Below are positions 7,359 through 15,643 of a stretch of 29,221 bases of DNA, piece by piece (the first letter of the stretch is position 1; the number at the start of each line of letters is the position of its first letter). This stretch comes from JAWXCE01 sp034440495 (GTDB lineage Bacteria > Pseudomonadota > Alphaproteobacteria > Rhizobiales > Rhodomicrobiaceae). The DNA lies in assembly GCA_034440495.1 (NCBI GenBank), contig JAWXCE010000023.1:1-29221 (forward strand), read 5' to 3'. A model generated the notes under the pieces. That model did no database searches. It worked only from the letters and a program-made list of their open reading frames with translations, and was not told where the DNA came from. Both the position numbers and the translations under genes were made by a program.

Positions 7359-7920
7359 CTGCCTGCCGCTCGTCACCCAGCTCAACCATAACGCTTTTTT
7401 CGACTTCTGCCGTTTCCTGAGAAGACATAATTTGCGGCTCTGCGATGATTGGAAGCGACAACTTTGAAAACAGGCGCCGGGCTGCAGTTTTAAAGGGGGA
7501 CGCGACTGGCGGTCTATAACCTTCATCCTTTTGAAGTGCTTGTGTGGTTATGGATGGCGAAGGAATTTCTACCGGTCTGTATAAGTCTGCATGCCCGTTT
7601 GTGTACAACGGAGGGCTAACCTCCCGTGTTTGTAGCGCCTCGATGGTGCGCGTCGGACTTGCTATTCCCGTTTCCAAAATGATGTCAATCGGGCCGCCAA
7701 TAAGCACCAGATGCTCGACATTATCACGCCTGACGAGCAGTAATTTGCGCCGCCCATCAACCGATGTCTGCTCCACTACACCCAGACGGCGATCGCGCGA
7801 ACTGAAAAAGCCCATACCACCCGGATTGCGCTGTGCCGCCAGAAGCGAACCAAGCAAAGCGATGCCGACAACGGATGCGACCGCTATGACGTAAAAAGCG
7901 TTTTCGATGAGCCAATCCAT
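7345..7920 (-). CDS. FliO-like single-pass membrane protein
   Basis: A 191-residue protein with one N-terminal membrane segment (about 8-29, FYVIAVASVVGIALLGSLLA) and a small FliO-type domain, RLGVVEQTSVDGRRKLLLV and VEHLVLIGGPIDIILETGI (about 44-86). The C-terminal ~100 residues are Pro/Ser-rich and look disordered. FliO helps assemble the flagellar type III export gate (FliPQR), but homologues with this layout also occur outside flagellar clusters; no flagellar gene is nearby, so the flagellar role is unproven. The start at 7920 (MDWLIENAF) is preferred because AAGGGG lies 6 bases upstream; longer readings to ATG 7935 or TTG 7989 have no better site. It diverges from cckA and probably shares the 166-base region between them. 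Confidence 0.72.
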   Translation of the reverse strand: MDWLIENAFYVIAVASVVGIALLGSLLAAQRNPGGMGFFSSRDRRLGVVEQTSVDGRRKLLLVRRDNVEHLVLIGGPIDIILETGIASPTRTIEALQTREVSPPLYTNGHADLYRPVEIPSPSITTQALQKDEGYRPPVASPFKTAARRLFSKLSLPIIAEPQIMSSQETAEVEKSVMVELGDERQAEKIT

Positions 7921-8021
7921 GCCTAACCCCTTCATGGCGTGCTGTCCGTTAACCCTATAGACGGTTTCTGAGTGAGGTTTAACACTCAATAACCCGGGCG
8001 ACGCTGCATGTGGATATTTAT

Positions 8022-8061
8022 AAGGAGTGTGGTGGCTATGACGCGCCTTATTCGGTTCTAG
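8022..8061 (+). promoter_or_regulatory. Ribosome site with 7-codon ORF upstream of cckA
   Basis: A strong Shine-Dalgarno AAGGAG (8022-8027) precedes not cckA but a tiny frame, ATG 8038 to TAG 8061 (Met-Thr-Arg-Leu-Ile-Arg-Phe), ending 25 bases before the cckA start, which has only a weak site. It may tune cckA translation or be coincidence. Confidence 0.25.
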
Positions 8062-8086
8062 CGCTCGAATCGTCTATTGAAGCGAA

Positions 8087-10621
8087 ATGGATAATCTTCG
8101 CCAAGCCGAGCAGCAATACGGCTACAGTGCCCCCGCACGAAAAAACTGGACGGCCCATGCTTTGCTGGCGGTCTCTGTCGCGATTGGCGGCATAGGCGCG
8201 GCGACCGTGCTACTCAACGAGCATAGCGCGCTGGCTGTCATGAACATCATGGCGTTATTCGCCGTCATTGGCGTCTTCGGTTTGCTGTGCCTGGCCAGCG
8301 GCATCATTCATTTTGGCGTGAAGCCCGTGCCGCATGATATCGCAATGAGTGTGTTCAGCAGCAGTCCGGACGGCCTTGTCATCACCGATCTGGAAGGCGC
8401 GGCGGTGTTCGCCAATCACTCCTATCGTAACCTTATCCAGAATCGCGGCGGCAATCTGCTGGGGCTAGACCGGATGGTGGAGTCTTGGGCTGGCTCCGCA
8501 GAAGAGGCTTTTCGACTGATGCGAGCGGCGCGGCGCGGCGATGGATGGCGTCAGGAGTTCGTCATCGGCTTGCCAGCATGGCCCGTGCAGTTCCTGGATG
8601 TCTGCGTCAGGCCATTGCGGCTTTCCGGATCGCGGGCGGGTGGAACTCTGCTGGTCTGGCATGTCGTCGATATAACTGGCGAGCGGATGCGGGCGCGCGA
8701 GGTCCAAGCCAAACAAAATTACGCTGACTCCGCCTTAGGAGAACTAAGTATCGGAGTCGCCGTGATAGGCCGCGCGGGCGGCGTGAATTATGTTAACGAT
8801 ACTCTGTCCGCGACACTTGATCTCTCACCGGACGCCAAAGAAAGCCTGAACTTCTTTGACCTTTCATCACAAAAGCCATCGAACATCGCTGACAGATTTG
8901 ACTTTTCCAACACCGCCTCGCCACCCGGCGTTATGGAGCTGGATATGGTTCGCCGCGACGGCGTGGCCGTACCCATGCTCATGCATTACAAAATCGTGCA
9001 GCTCGCCAGAGACGACGATCCAAAGCTGCTTGCGATTTTGCTGCGGCGGCAGGAAAACCAATCCTATCCCGGCGACCAGAGGCTGGCGTTTGGCGGACAA
9101 TTCGCCCGAGTGTTTGACACCGCGCCTATTGCGATGGGCACGGCTACCGCCTCTGGCAAACTGCTTTCGGCGAACTCCAGCCTGATCCAGTTGCTGGGAT
9201 TGCCGCACGACAAGCACGATCCCTCCGTCTCAATTGTAGACCTGGTCGTGGAAAAGTCGCGGGGGCTGCTTCTCAAGGCCTTGCAGAAGGCGGCCGCGAA
9301 TAAGCCCGGCGCTGCTCCCGTGGCGATCACGCTCGCCAGCGATACGCAAAAGACGGGCAGACTTTACATATGCCCTGCGCCACCCGGCAAATCTGCGGGC
9401 GAGTGGCACGCCTTGATTTACGGCGTCGACACCTCCGAGCAACGCTCATTGGAGGAGCAGATCGCTCAAAGCCAGAAAATGCAGGCTGTTGGACAGCTTG
9501 CCGGCGGCGTCGCTCATGACTTTAATAACATCTTAACCGCAATTATCGGCTTTTCGGACTTGCTCCTAGTCAAGCACAGGCCGGGCGATCCGGCGTTTCA
9601 AGACATCATGAATATCAAGCAGAACGCCAACCGGGCAGCAGGCTTGGTTCGTCAGTTGCTGGCGTTTTCGAGCAAGCAGACGCTAAGGCCGAGCGTTCTG
9701 TCGCTGACCGATGTCATCGAGGATTTGACAGTGCTCATGGATCGGCTTTTGGGCGAAAAAATCACGTCCAAGGTCATTCACGGACGGGATTTGTGGCAGA
9801 TCAAGGCGGATGAAAACCAGCTTGAGCAGGTCATCATCAATCTTGCCGTGAACGCGCGCGACGCCATGGCGAAAGGTGGCTTGCTCACCATCCGCACCGC
9901 GAATATCAGCGAGCGCGACGCCATGAAGCTGGGCGGCTCCGGCCTGGCGCCTGGCGAGTATGTGCTGTGCGAGGTGCGCGACAGCGGTTGCGGCATTCCG
10001 GCGGATAAGTTGGAGAAGATTTTCGAGCCGTTTTACACGACCAAGGAAGTGGGCAAAGGCACCGGACTTGGGTTGTCTACGGTTTATGGCATCGTTCAGC
10101 AAACCGGCGGGCATATCGTCGTCCAAAGCGAGCTGGACGTCGGCACAACCTTCCAAGTCTATCTGCCGCGTCACGTTCCCGTGGAGACCGACAAAAAAGC
10201 CCCGCCCGCCAAAACAGAAAAGAAAAAGAAGGCGCGTGATCTGACCGGCTCCGGCACCGTGCTGCTGGTTGAGGACGAGGAGGCGGTTCGTGCTTTCGTA
10301 TCCCGCGCACTGGCCACACGGGGGTATCGGGTACTACAGGCGGTTAGTGGTCTCGATGCGCTGGAAACCATGAAGCAGCATGCTGGCGAAGTCGATCTCG
10401 TTATCAGCGATGTGGTTATGCCGGAAATGGATGGCCCGGCACTGCTGAAGCGACTGCGCGCGCAGAACCCGGACATCAAATTCATTTTCATTTCCGGATA
10501 CGCCGAGGACGCTTTCAAAGGCGCCATTACTGAGAACGAGCAGTTCGCGTTTCTGCCTAAGCCGTTCTCGCTCAAACAACTAGCGGAGGCGGTCAAACAA
10601 GCCTTGTCAGCGCCCGGTTAG
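8087..10621 (+). CDS. cckA: CckA-type hybrid histidine kinase with receiver domain
   Basis: An 844-residue membrane kinase. Two membrane segments lie near 25-45 and 50-72. PAS-like sensing regions follow (about 85-190, 210-320 and 345-450). The H box GGVAHDFNNILTAIIGFSDL has the phospho-acceptor His477. The ATPase domain shows the N box NLAVNARDAM (from residue 585), DSGCGIP, FEPFYTTK and GTGLGLS. The C-terminal receiver has the acidic pair in VEDEEAV and phospho-acceptor Asp775 in VISDVVMPEMDG. In alphaproteobacteria CckA phosphorylates ChpT and thereby the cell-cycle regulator CtrA and CpdR, switching between kinase and phosphatase. Length and order fit CckA, and the neighbours cckA-recA-alaS recur in Hyphomicrobiales as I recall it. 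The start at 8087 follows an in-frame stop and has a weak GAAG site. Confidence 0.92.
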   Translation: MDNLRQAEQQYGYSAPARKNWTAHALLAVSVAIGGIGAATVLLNEHSALAVMNIMALFAVIGVFGLLCLASGIIHFGVKPVPHDIAMSVFSSSPDGLVITDLEGAAVFANHSYRNLIQNRGGNLLGLDRMVESWAGSAEEAFRLMRAARRGDGWRQEFVIGLPAWPVQFLDVCVRPLRLSGSRAGGTLLVWHVVDITGERMRAREVQAKQNYADSALGELSIGVAVIGRAGGVNYVNDTLSATLDLSPDAKESLNFFDLSSQKPSNIADRFDFSNTASPPGVMELDMVRRDGVAVPMLMHYKIVQLARDDDPKLLAILLRRQENQSYPGDQRLAFGGQFARVFDTAPIAMGTATASGKLLSANSSLIQLLGLPHDKHDPSVSIVDLVVEKSRGLLLKALQKAAANKPGAAPVAITLASDTQKTGRLYICPAPPGKSAGEWHALIYGVDTSEQRSLEEQIAQSQKMQAVGQLAGGVAHDFNNILTAIIGFSDLLLVKHRPGDPAFQDIMNIKQNANRAAGLVRQLLAFSSKQTLRPSVLSLTDVIEDLTVLMDRLLGEKITSKVIHGRDLWQIKADENQLEQVIINLAVNARDAMAKGGLLTIRTANISERDAMKLGGSGLAPGEYVLCEVRDSGCGIPADKLEKIFEPFYTTKEVGKGTGLGLSTVYGIVQQTGGHIVVQSELDVGTTFQVYLPRHVPVETDKKAPPAKTEKKKKARDLTGSGTVLLVEDEEAVRAFVSRALATRGYRVLQAVSGLDALETMKQHAGEVDLVISDVVMPEMDGPALLKRLRAQNPDIKFIFISGYAEDAFKGAITENEQFAFLPKPFSLKQLAEAVKQALSAPG

Positions 10622-10693
10622 TATTCATGCAATGCGACGCGCAACACTTTTGCGATTCTTGATGTCTGGCAAATAGAAGCCTGTTGCGTTAAG

Positions 10694-10708
10694 GAACAAA
10701 CTGTGCAC
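10694..10708. promoter_or_regulatory. Degenerate LexA (SOS) box upstream of recA
   Basis: The recA upstream region (10622-10779) contains GAAC at 10694-10697, 7 bases, then GCAC at 10705-10708. This is one base from the alphaproteobacterial LexA operator GAAC-N7-GAAC, and it is 72 bases before the recA ATG. SOS control of recA through LexA is established for this class; the site match is imperfect. A near-CtrA arrangement TTAA-N8-TTAA follows at 10715-10730. Confidence 0.4.
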
Positions 10709-10779
10709 ATTTAGTTAATAAACTGTTTAAACGCAGCCGAGTCAAGTTATGCATACAATCTGCGGCAACAGGTATTTGG

Positions 10780-11889
10780 ATGGGGAATAGCGTTATGGAC
10801 AAGCAAAAGGCGTTAGAGGCCGCGCTCGGCCAGATTGAACGGAGCTTCGGTAAAGGTTCGATCATGCGGCTCGGCAAGAACGAGAAAGCCGCCGAGATGG
10901 AGGTGATTTCCACAGGCTCGCTTGGGCTGGATATCGGCCTTGGCGTTGGGGGATTGCCGCGTGGCCGCGTTATCGAAATTTTCGGGCCGGAGTCTTCCGG
11001 CAAAACAACGCTGGCGCTGCATGTGATTGCGGAAGCGCAAAAAAAGGGTGGCGTTTGCGGCTTTATTGATGCAGAGCATGCACTTGATACTGTTTATGCG
11101 CAGAAGCTGGGCGTCAACCTGGAAGAGATGATTATCTCTCAGCCCGACAATGGCGAGCAGGCGCTGGAAATCACAGACACCCTCGTTCGTTCCGGCGCGA
11201 TTGACATCATCGTGGTTGATTCGGTCGCCGCGCTGACGCCGAAGGCCGAGATTGAGGGCGAAATGGGCGATGTGCTGCCCGGCATGCAGGCGCGGCTAAT
11301 GAGTCAGGCGCTGCGCAAGCTGACCGGATCGATCTCCAAATCGCACACCATGGTCATTTTCATAAACCAAATCCGCATGAAAATTGGTGTCATGTTTGGC
11401 AACCCGGAGACAACGAGTGGCGGCAACGCGCTGAAATTCTACGCCTCCGTGCGCCTTGACATCCGCCGCATCGGCTCCATCAAGGAGCGCGACGAGGTGG
11501 TTGGCAACCAGACCCGCGTGAAGGTGGTGAAGAACAAGGTGGCGCCGCCGTTTAAACAGGTCGAGTTCGACATAATGTATGGCGAGGGCATATCCAAGGT
11601 TGGCGAACTGGTAGACTTGGGCGTCAAAGCGGGCGTGGTGGAAAAGTCGGGTTCGTGGTTTTCGTATGATGGCCAGCGCATAGGGCAGGGTAGAGAAAAC
11701 GCCAAGATGTTCCTGAAGCAAAACCCAACTATTGCTGAAACGATTGAACGCGCAGTTCGCCAGAACGCCGGCCTTATCGCCAAACAAATGCTCGATGGCG
11801 GGCCAGGCGATGCGGAAGAGGACGGCGAAGCGCCGGAAGTGGAAAGCGTGGTCAAGCCAATTAACGGGAAGAAACAGGCGCGCTCGTAA
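10780..11889 (+). CDS. recA: Recombinase A
   Basis: A 369-residue RecA, the ATP-dependent strand-exchange protein that also activates LexA self-cleavage. Visible are SFGKGSIMRLG near the N-terminus, Walker A GPESSGKTT (69-77), the FIDAEHALD segment (95-103), Walker B IIVVD (143-147), the L1 loop region GDVLPGMQARLMSQALRK (163-180) and L2 region GVMFGNPETTSGGNALKFYA, then an acidic C-terminal tail. All catalytic elements are intact. The start at 10780 gives an N-terminus of usual length; ATG 10795 (MDKQKALEAAL) has a GGGGAA site and is a possible alternative. It has its own upstream region of 158 bases after cckA and is followed by alaS on the same strand. Confidence 0.98.
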   Translation: MGNSVMDKQKALEAALGQIERSFGKGSIMRLGKNEKAAEMEVISTGSLGLDIGLGVGGLPRGRVIEIFGPESSGKTTLALHVIAEAQKKGGVCGFIDAEHALDTVYAQKLGVNLEEMIISQPDNGEQALEITDTLVRSGAIDIIVVDSVAALTPKAEIEGEMGDVLPGMQARLMSQALRKLTGSISKSHTMVIFINQIRMKIGVMFGNPETTSGGNALKFYASVRLDIRRIGSIKERDEVVGNQTRVKVVKNKVAPPFKQVEFDIMYGEGISKVGELVDLGVKAGVVEKSGSWFSYDGQRIGQGRENAKMFLKQNPTIAETIERAVRQNAGLIAKQMLDGGPGDAEEDGEAPEVESVVKPINGKKQARS

Positions 11890-12074
11890 CTTAGCCGCAC
11901 TTAACCTTTTGTTGGCCAACGCTGCATCGCGTGTCGCTTTGGTGTACGGCAGAATGTGAAGGTTTTCGACCAGCAACCAGTTGGAAATTGCCGTCTTGCT
12001 ATTGCGGCGGCGGCAATTCCAGTCTTATTAGAAGTGCGCTCGCTGGTAGCGCTTTCCATTTTGCGAATGAACTC

Positions 12075-14747
12075 ATGACCCGCATTAACGACGTCCGCTC
12101 CACTTTTCAGCAATTCTTCAAGCGCCATGGCCACGAGATCGTGGAGTCCAGCCCGCTGGTGCCGCGCAACGATCCGACGCTCATGTTCACCAACGCGGGT
12201 ATGGTGCAGTTCAAAAACGTGTTCACCGGTGTTGAGTCGCGACCCTACAAGCGCGCCGTCACCTCGCAGAAGTGCGTGCGTGCCGGCGGCAAGCACAACG
12301 ACCTGGACAATGTAGGCTACACGGCCCGGCATCACACATTTTTCGAGATGCTCGGCAACTTCTCCTTCGCCGACTATTTCAAGGACGTGGCAATTGAACT
12401 GGCCTGGAACCTCGTCACCAAGGAATTCGGGCTCGACAAAAAGCGCTTGATCGCCACGGTTTATTCGGAGGACGACGAGGCTGCGGCGCTGTGGAAGAAA
12501 ATCGCAGGGCTGCCGGAAAGCCGCATCATACGCATCGCTACTTCAGATAATTTCTGGTCGATGGGCGACACCGGCCCGTGCGGCCCGTGCTCTGAAATTT
12601 TCTTCGACCACGGCGATAAAATCCTTGGCGGCCCGCCCGGCTCGCCCGACCAGGACGGCGACAGGTTTATCGAAATCTGGAACCTCGTGTTCATGCAGTT
12701 CGAGCAGCTCTCACCAACCGAGCGGGTGGCGCTGCCGAAGCCGTCGATCGACACCGGCGCGGGGCTGGAGCGTGTCACCGCCACGCTGCAGGGTAAGCAC
12801 GACAACTACGAGACCGACCTATTTCAGGCGCTGATCAAGGCGTCGGCCGATGCGACCGGCGTCGCGCCGGAAGGCAAGCACAAAGTCAGCCACCGCATCA
12901 TCGCTGATCACCTGCGATCTGCCAGCTTCATCATCGCCGATGGCGTGCTGCCATCGAACGAGGGGCGTGGCTACGTACTTCGCCGTATCATGCGCCGCGC
13001 CATGCGCCACGGCACGCTGCTAGGCGCGACCGAGCCGCTGATTTACAAGCTCGTACCCGCCCTCATCCGGGAGATGGGGCAGGTTTATCCCGAACTCATT
13101 CGCGGTGAGACGCTCATCACCGAGACGCTGAAACTTGAGGAAACCCGCTTCCGCAAAACGCTGGATCGCGGCCTTATCTTGCTTGATGAGGCGACGGCTG
13201 GCTTTAAATCCGGGGCGTCTCTCCCCGGCGACGTGGCGTTCAAGCTGTATGACACCTTCGGCTTTCCGCTCGACCTGACGCAGGACGCGCTGAAGGCGCG
13301 CAACATCGGGGTGGATGCGGACGGGTTCAACGCGGCCATGGCGCTGCAACGTGCGGAGGCCCGCAAAAACTGGTCAGGCTCAGGCGAGGCGGCGACGGAA
13401 AAGGTCTGGTTCGAGCTGAAGGAGCGGCTGGGCACGACGGAGTTTCTCGGCTATGCGACGGAGAAGGCGGAGGGGCAGCTTGTCTCTATCGTGAAGGCGG
13501 GCAAAGAGGTCAAATCTCTGAAAAAAGGCGAGGAAGCCGCGCTCATCTTTAACCAGACGCCATTTTATGCCGAGTCCGGCGGTCAGGTTGGCGATAAGGG
13601 GCTTATAAGGCTGGGTAAAAACAGCACGTTTCGGGTGTCGGACACCAAGAAAAAGCTGGGCGACCTATTCGTGCATTATGGTGTTGTCGAAAATGGGCCG
13701 ATCAAGTCTGGGGAAGCGGCCGAGCTTGAGGTGGATCGTGCGCGCCGAACCGCAATCCGCGCTAACCACTCCGCAACCCACCTTGCACATGAGGCGCTTA
13801 GGCAGGTGCTGGGGACGCATGTAGCCCAAAAAGGCTCCTCCGTTGACGATGCCCGCCTGCGCTTCGACTTTTCACACAATAAGCCCATGACGGGCGATGA
13901 GATTGCGCGCGCGGAAGATTTGGCGAACGCATTCATTTTACAGAACGAGCCGGTCGTCACGCGCCTGATGCAGGTGGATGAGGCAATCGAGTCCGGCGCG
14001 ATGGCGCTGTTCGGCGAGAAATACGGCGATGAGGTTCGGGTGGTGTCGATGGGGATGACCACAGACGGAGATAAATCAGGCAAAAGCTATTCGGTGGAAC
14101 TGTGCGGCGGCACCCACGCCTCGCGCACCGGCGACATTGGTCTGATCAAAATCGTAAGTGAGTCCGGCGTCTCGGCTGGTGTGCGCCGCATCGAGGCGGT
14201 CACGGCCAAGGCCGCGCGTCGGCATTTGACCGCCCAGGACACGCGCATACGCGAAGTGGCTGACCTGTTGAAAACGAAGCCGGACGATGTGCCCGTGCGC
14301 CTCGCGGCGCTTATGGACGATCGCAAAAAGCTGGAGCGGGAACTGGTCGACGCACGTAAGAAAATCGCCATGGGCGGCAATGGGGCAGCGGGCGACGAAG
14401 ATAACGGTGTGCGGACGATTGGCGCGGTGAGAATGCTGGGCCGCACGGTGCACGGCGTCGCGCCGAAGGATTTGCGCGGGTTGGTGGATGACGGCAAACG
14501 GCAGATAGGCTCCGGCGTCGTCGCTATCGTCGGTGTTGCCGAAGACGGCAAGGCGGGCATCGTCGTCGGCGTCACGCAGGATTTAACCCAAAGTTACAGC
14601 GCGGTGGACCTGGTGCGCGCGGGCGTCGGGGCCATCGGCGGTGCAGGCGGCGGCGGGCGCCCAGATATGGCGCAAGCTGGTGGCCCTGACGGCGCTAATG
14701 CCGAGGCCGCGCTTGAAGCAATTGCAAGCCTTTTGGCTGGCGATTGA
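12075..14747 (+). CDS. alaS: Alanyl-tRNA synthetase
   Basis: An 890-residue class II synthetase that charges tRNA-Ala. The N-terminal catalytic core shows HEIVESSPLVPRNDPTLMF and NAGMVQFKNVF, then HHTFFEMLGNFSFADYFK (motif 2) and DTGAGLERV (motif 3). The editing domain has the zinc-binding HSATH (His565, His569) and CGGTH (Cys677, His681), which removes Ser and Gly from misacylated tRNA. The C-terminal C-Ala domain ends with a Gly-rich stretch GGAGGGGRPDMAQAGG followed by a helix. The start at 12075 (MTRINDVRSTFQQFFK) matches the family; the frame is open 144 bases further upstream but those residues do not resemble any AlaRS. The 185 bases after recA hold no gene I can support. Confidence 0.97.
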   Translation: MTRINDVRSTFQQFFKRHGHEIVESSPLVPRNDPTLMFTNAGMVQFKNVFTGVESRPYKRAVTSQKCVRAGGKHNDLDNVGYTARHHTFFEMLGNFSFADYFKDVAIELAWNLVTKEFGLDKKRLIATVYSEDDEAAALWKKIAGLPESRIIRIATSDNFWSMGDTGPCGPCSEIFFDHGDKILGGPPGSPDQDGDRFIEIWNLVFMQFEQLSPTERVALPKPSIDTGAGLERVTATLQGKHDNYETDLFQALIKASADATGVAPEGKHKVSHRIIADHLRSASFIIADGVLPSNEGRGYVLRRIMRRAMRHGTLLGATEPLIYKLVPALIREMGQVYPELIRGETLITETLKLEETRFRKTLDRGLILLDEATAGFKSGASLPGDVAFKLYDTFGFPLDLTQDALKARNIGVDADGFNAAMALQRAEARKNWSGSGEAATEKVWFELKERLGTTEFLGYATEKAEGQLVSIVKAGKEVKSLKKGEEAALIFNQTPFYAESGGQVGDKGLIRLGKNSTFRVSDTKKKLGDLFVHYGVVENGPIKSGEAAELEVDRARRTAIRANHSATHLAHEALRQVLGTHVAQKGSSVDDARLRFDFSHNKPMTGDEIARAEDLANAFILQNEPVVTRLMQVDEAIESGAMALFGEKYGDEVRVVSMGMTTDGDKSGKSYSVELCGGTHASRTGDIGLIKIVSESGVSAGVRRIEAVTAKAARRHLTAQDTRIREVADLLKTKPDDVPVRLAALMDDRKKLERELVDARKKIAMGGNGAAGDEDNGVRTIGAVRMLGRTVHGVAPKDLRGLVDDGKRQIGSGVVAIVGVAEDGKAGIVVGVTQDLTQSYSAVDLVRAGVGAIGGAGGGGRPDMAQAGGPDGANAEAALEAIASLLAGD

Positions 14748-14821
14748 ACAAGCCTTGCACCACCGCGCCGTCGAACCACCCGCATGGCTTCTATTAACAA
14801 AGCAGGGTAGACGAGCGGGCG

Positions 14822-15466
14822 TTAGCCAATGGCGCGCAGTTTTGGCTGGCTCACAAAGTTTCCTCCGCCTGCTAACTTTTCAGCGATGGTAATCGCATCG
14901 AGATCCGCCAACGGACTGCATTTTGCCTCCATGTCGGGAAGCACCTCCACAGGCAGCGGCCTGCAGGCCATCCACATGGCCGAAAATGCCAGATCGGCAA
15001 GACGCATAGAGCCGATTGAGTTTTCCTCGAACAGGTCTAGTGCGTTGCGGTTGTCCGATGAACGCCGCATACAGTCACCCGTCCAGACAATGCGCACGCC
15101 GAGCGTCATTTGCTCATGCGCGTCGAGCAGGCTCGGGTTGTGCGCACATCGCATCGAAGCGGGGACGGCGCCTCGTCCGTTAAGGCGCTGAACCGCCCGA
15201 AATACGGCATTTAGCGCTTCAGCAGGGCCAAGTGATGCAAAGATCATCTGAACCGTGACGCCGCGTGCCTCAAGTTCGGGAAGCCTGTCGCACAACGCGC
15301 GGCATGATGGAGACAGTGCAGAGCGAGCCAAAATCGTGATGTGCGTTTCGCGATAGCCGCAATCATGGCCTGGCTGCGAGAGGTAGGCGCTATAAATGGC
15401 CGAAAGTCGCTCGGCTTTTTCCTGCAGCGGATGCTGTTTAGCGGCAAGCGGCGTAATGAAGCCCAT
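14822..15466 (-). CDS. Unrecognised 214-residue cytoplasmic protein
   Basis: Start ATG 15466 has GGAAG about 8 bases upstream. The protein has no membrane segment or signal peptide. It shows an alternating strand/helix pattern: ETHITILARSALSPSCRALC, then GVTVQMIFASLGPAEALNAV, then a Cys/His-containing stretch RCAHNPSLLDAHEQMTLG and VRIVWTGDCMRRSSDNRNAL. Four Cys lie in the middle, followed by CRPLPVEVLPDMEAKCSPL. I do not recognise the family. The HEQM and WTGD..RR segments loosely recall phospholipase D-like folds but no HKD motif is present. It converges with alaS (74 bases apart) and lies alone upstream of the membrane protein gene. Composition is like the neighbouring core genes, so it is probably an old resident gene. 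Confidence 0.7.
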   Translation of the reverse strand: MGFITPLAAKQHPLQEKAERLSAIYSAYLSQPGHDCGYRETHITILARSALSPSCRALCDRLPELEARGVTVQMIFASLGPAEALNAVFRAVQRLNGRGAVPASMRCAHNPSLLDAHEQMTLGVRIVWTGDCMRRSSDNRNALDLFEENSIGSMRLADLAFSAMWMACRPLPVEVLPDMEAKCSPLADLDAITIAEKLAGGGNFVSQPKLRAIG

Positions 15467-15612
15467 GGGGCGTTCTTCCTTGGAACCGGAGGTCTCTCAA
15501 GCTGCGCAACCTTACGCCAAACTAATGCGCTGCCTATCCCTAGTTAGGGCCATCACGGTTAAGGAAGAATTGAAACCGGGCAAACCTCTTCATTTATGAC
15601 AAATTTGATTTC

Positions 15613-15634
15613 ACTGCGGCAGACCCGCCGCAGT
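15613..15634 (-). terminator. Hairpin just downstream of the 658-residue membrane protein gene
   Basis: A perfect 8-bp stem ACTGCGGC/GCCGCAGT with a 6-base loop, 9 bases after the TGA of the minus-strand gene. The sequence following it on that strand (GAAATCAAATTTG) is only mildly U-rich, so it may terminate weakly or protect the mRNA end. Confidence 0.45.
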
Positions 15635-15643
15635 CTCGACCGC

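Noticed and set aside
11931..12074. A 48-codon N-terminal extension of alanyl-tRNA synthetase.
   Set aside because: The residues do not resemble any AlaRS and the Met at 12075 begins the conserved N-terminus.
11979..13435. Minus-strand frames antisense to alaS and recA.
   Set aside because: Composition typical of shadow frames; no ribosome sites or motifs.
15229..15466. The 214-residue protein as a phospholipase D-family member.
   Set aside because: No HxK(x)4D motif is present; the resemblance is limited to short segments.
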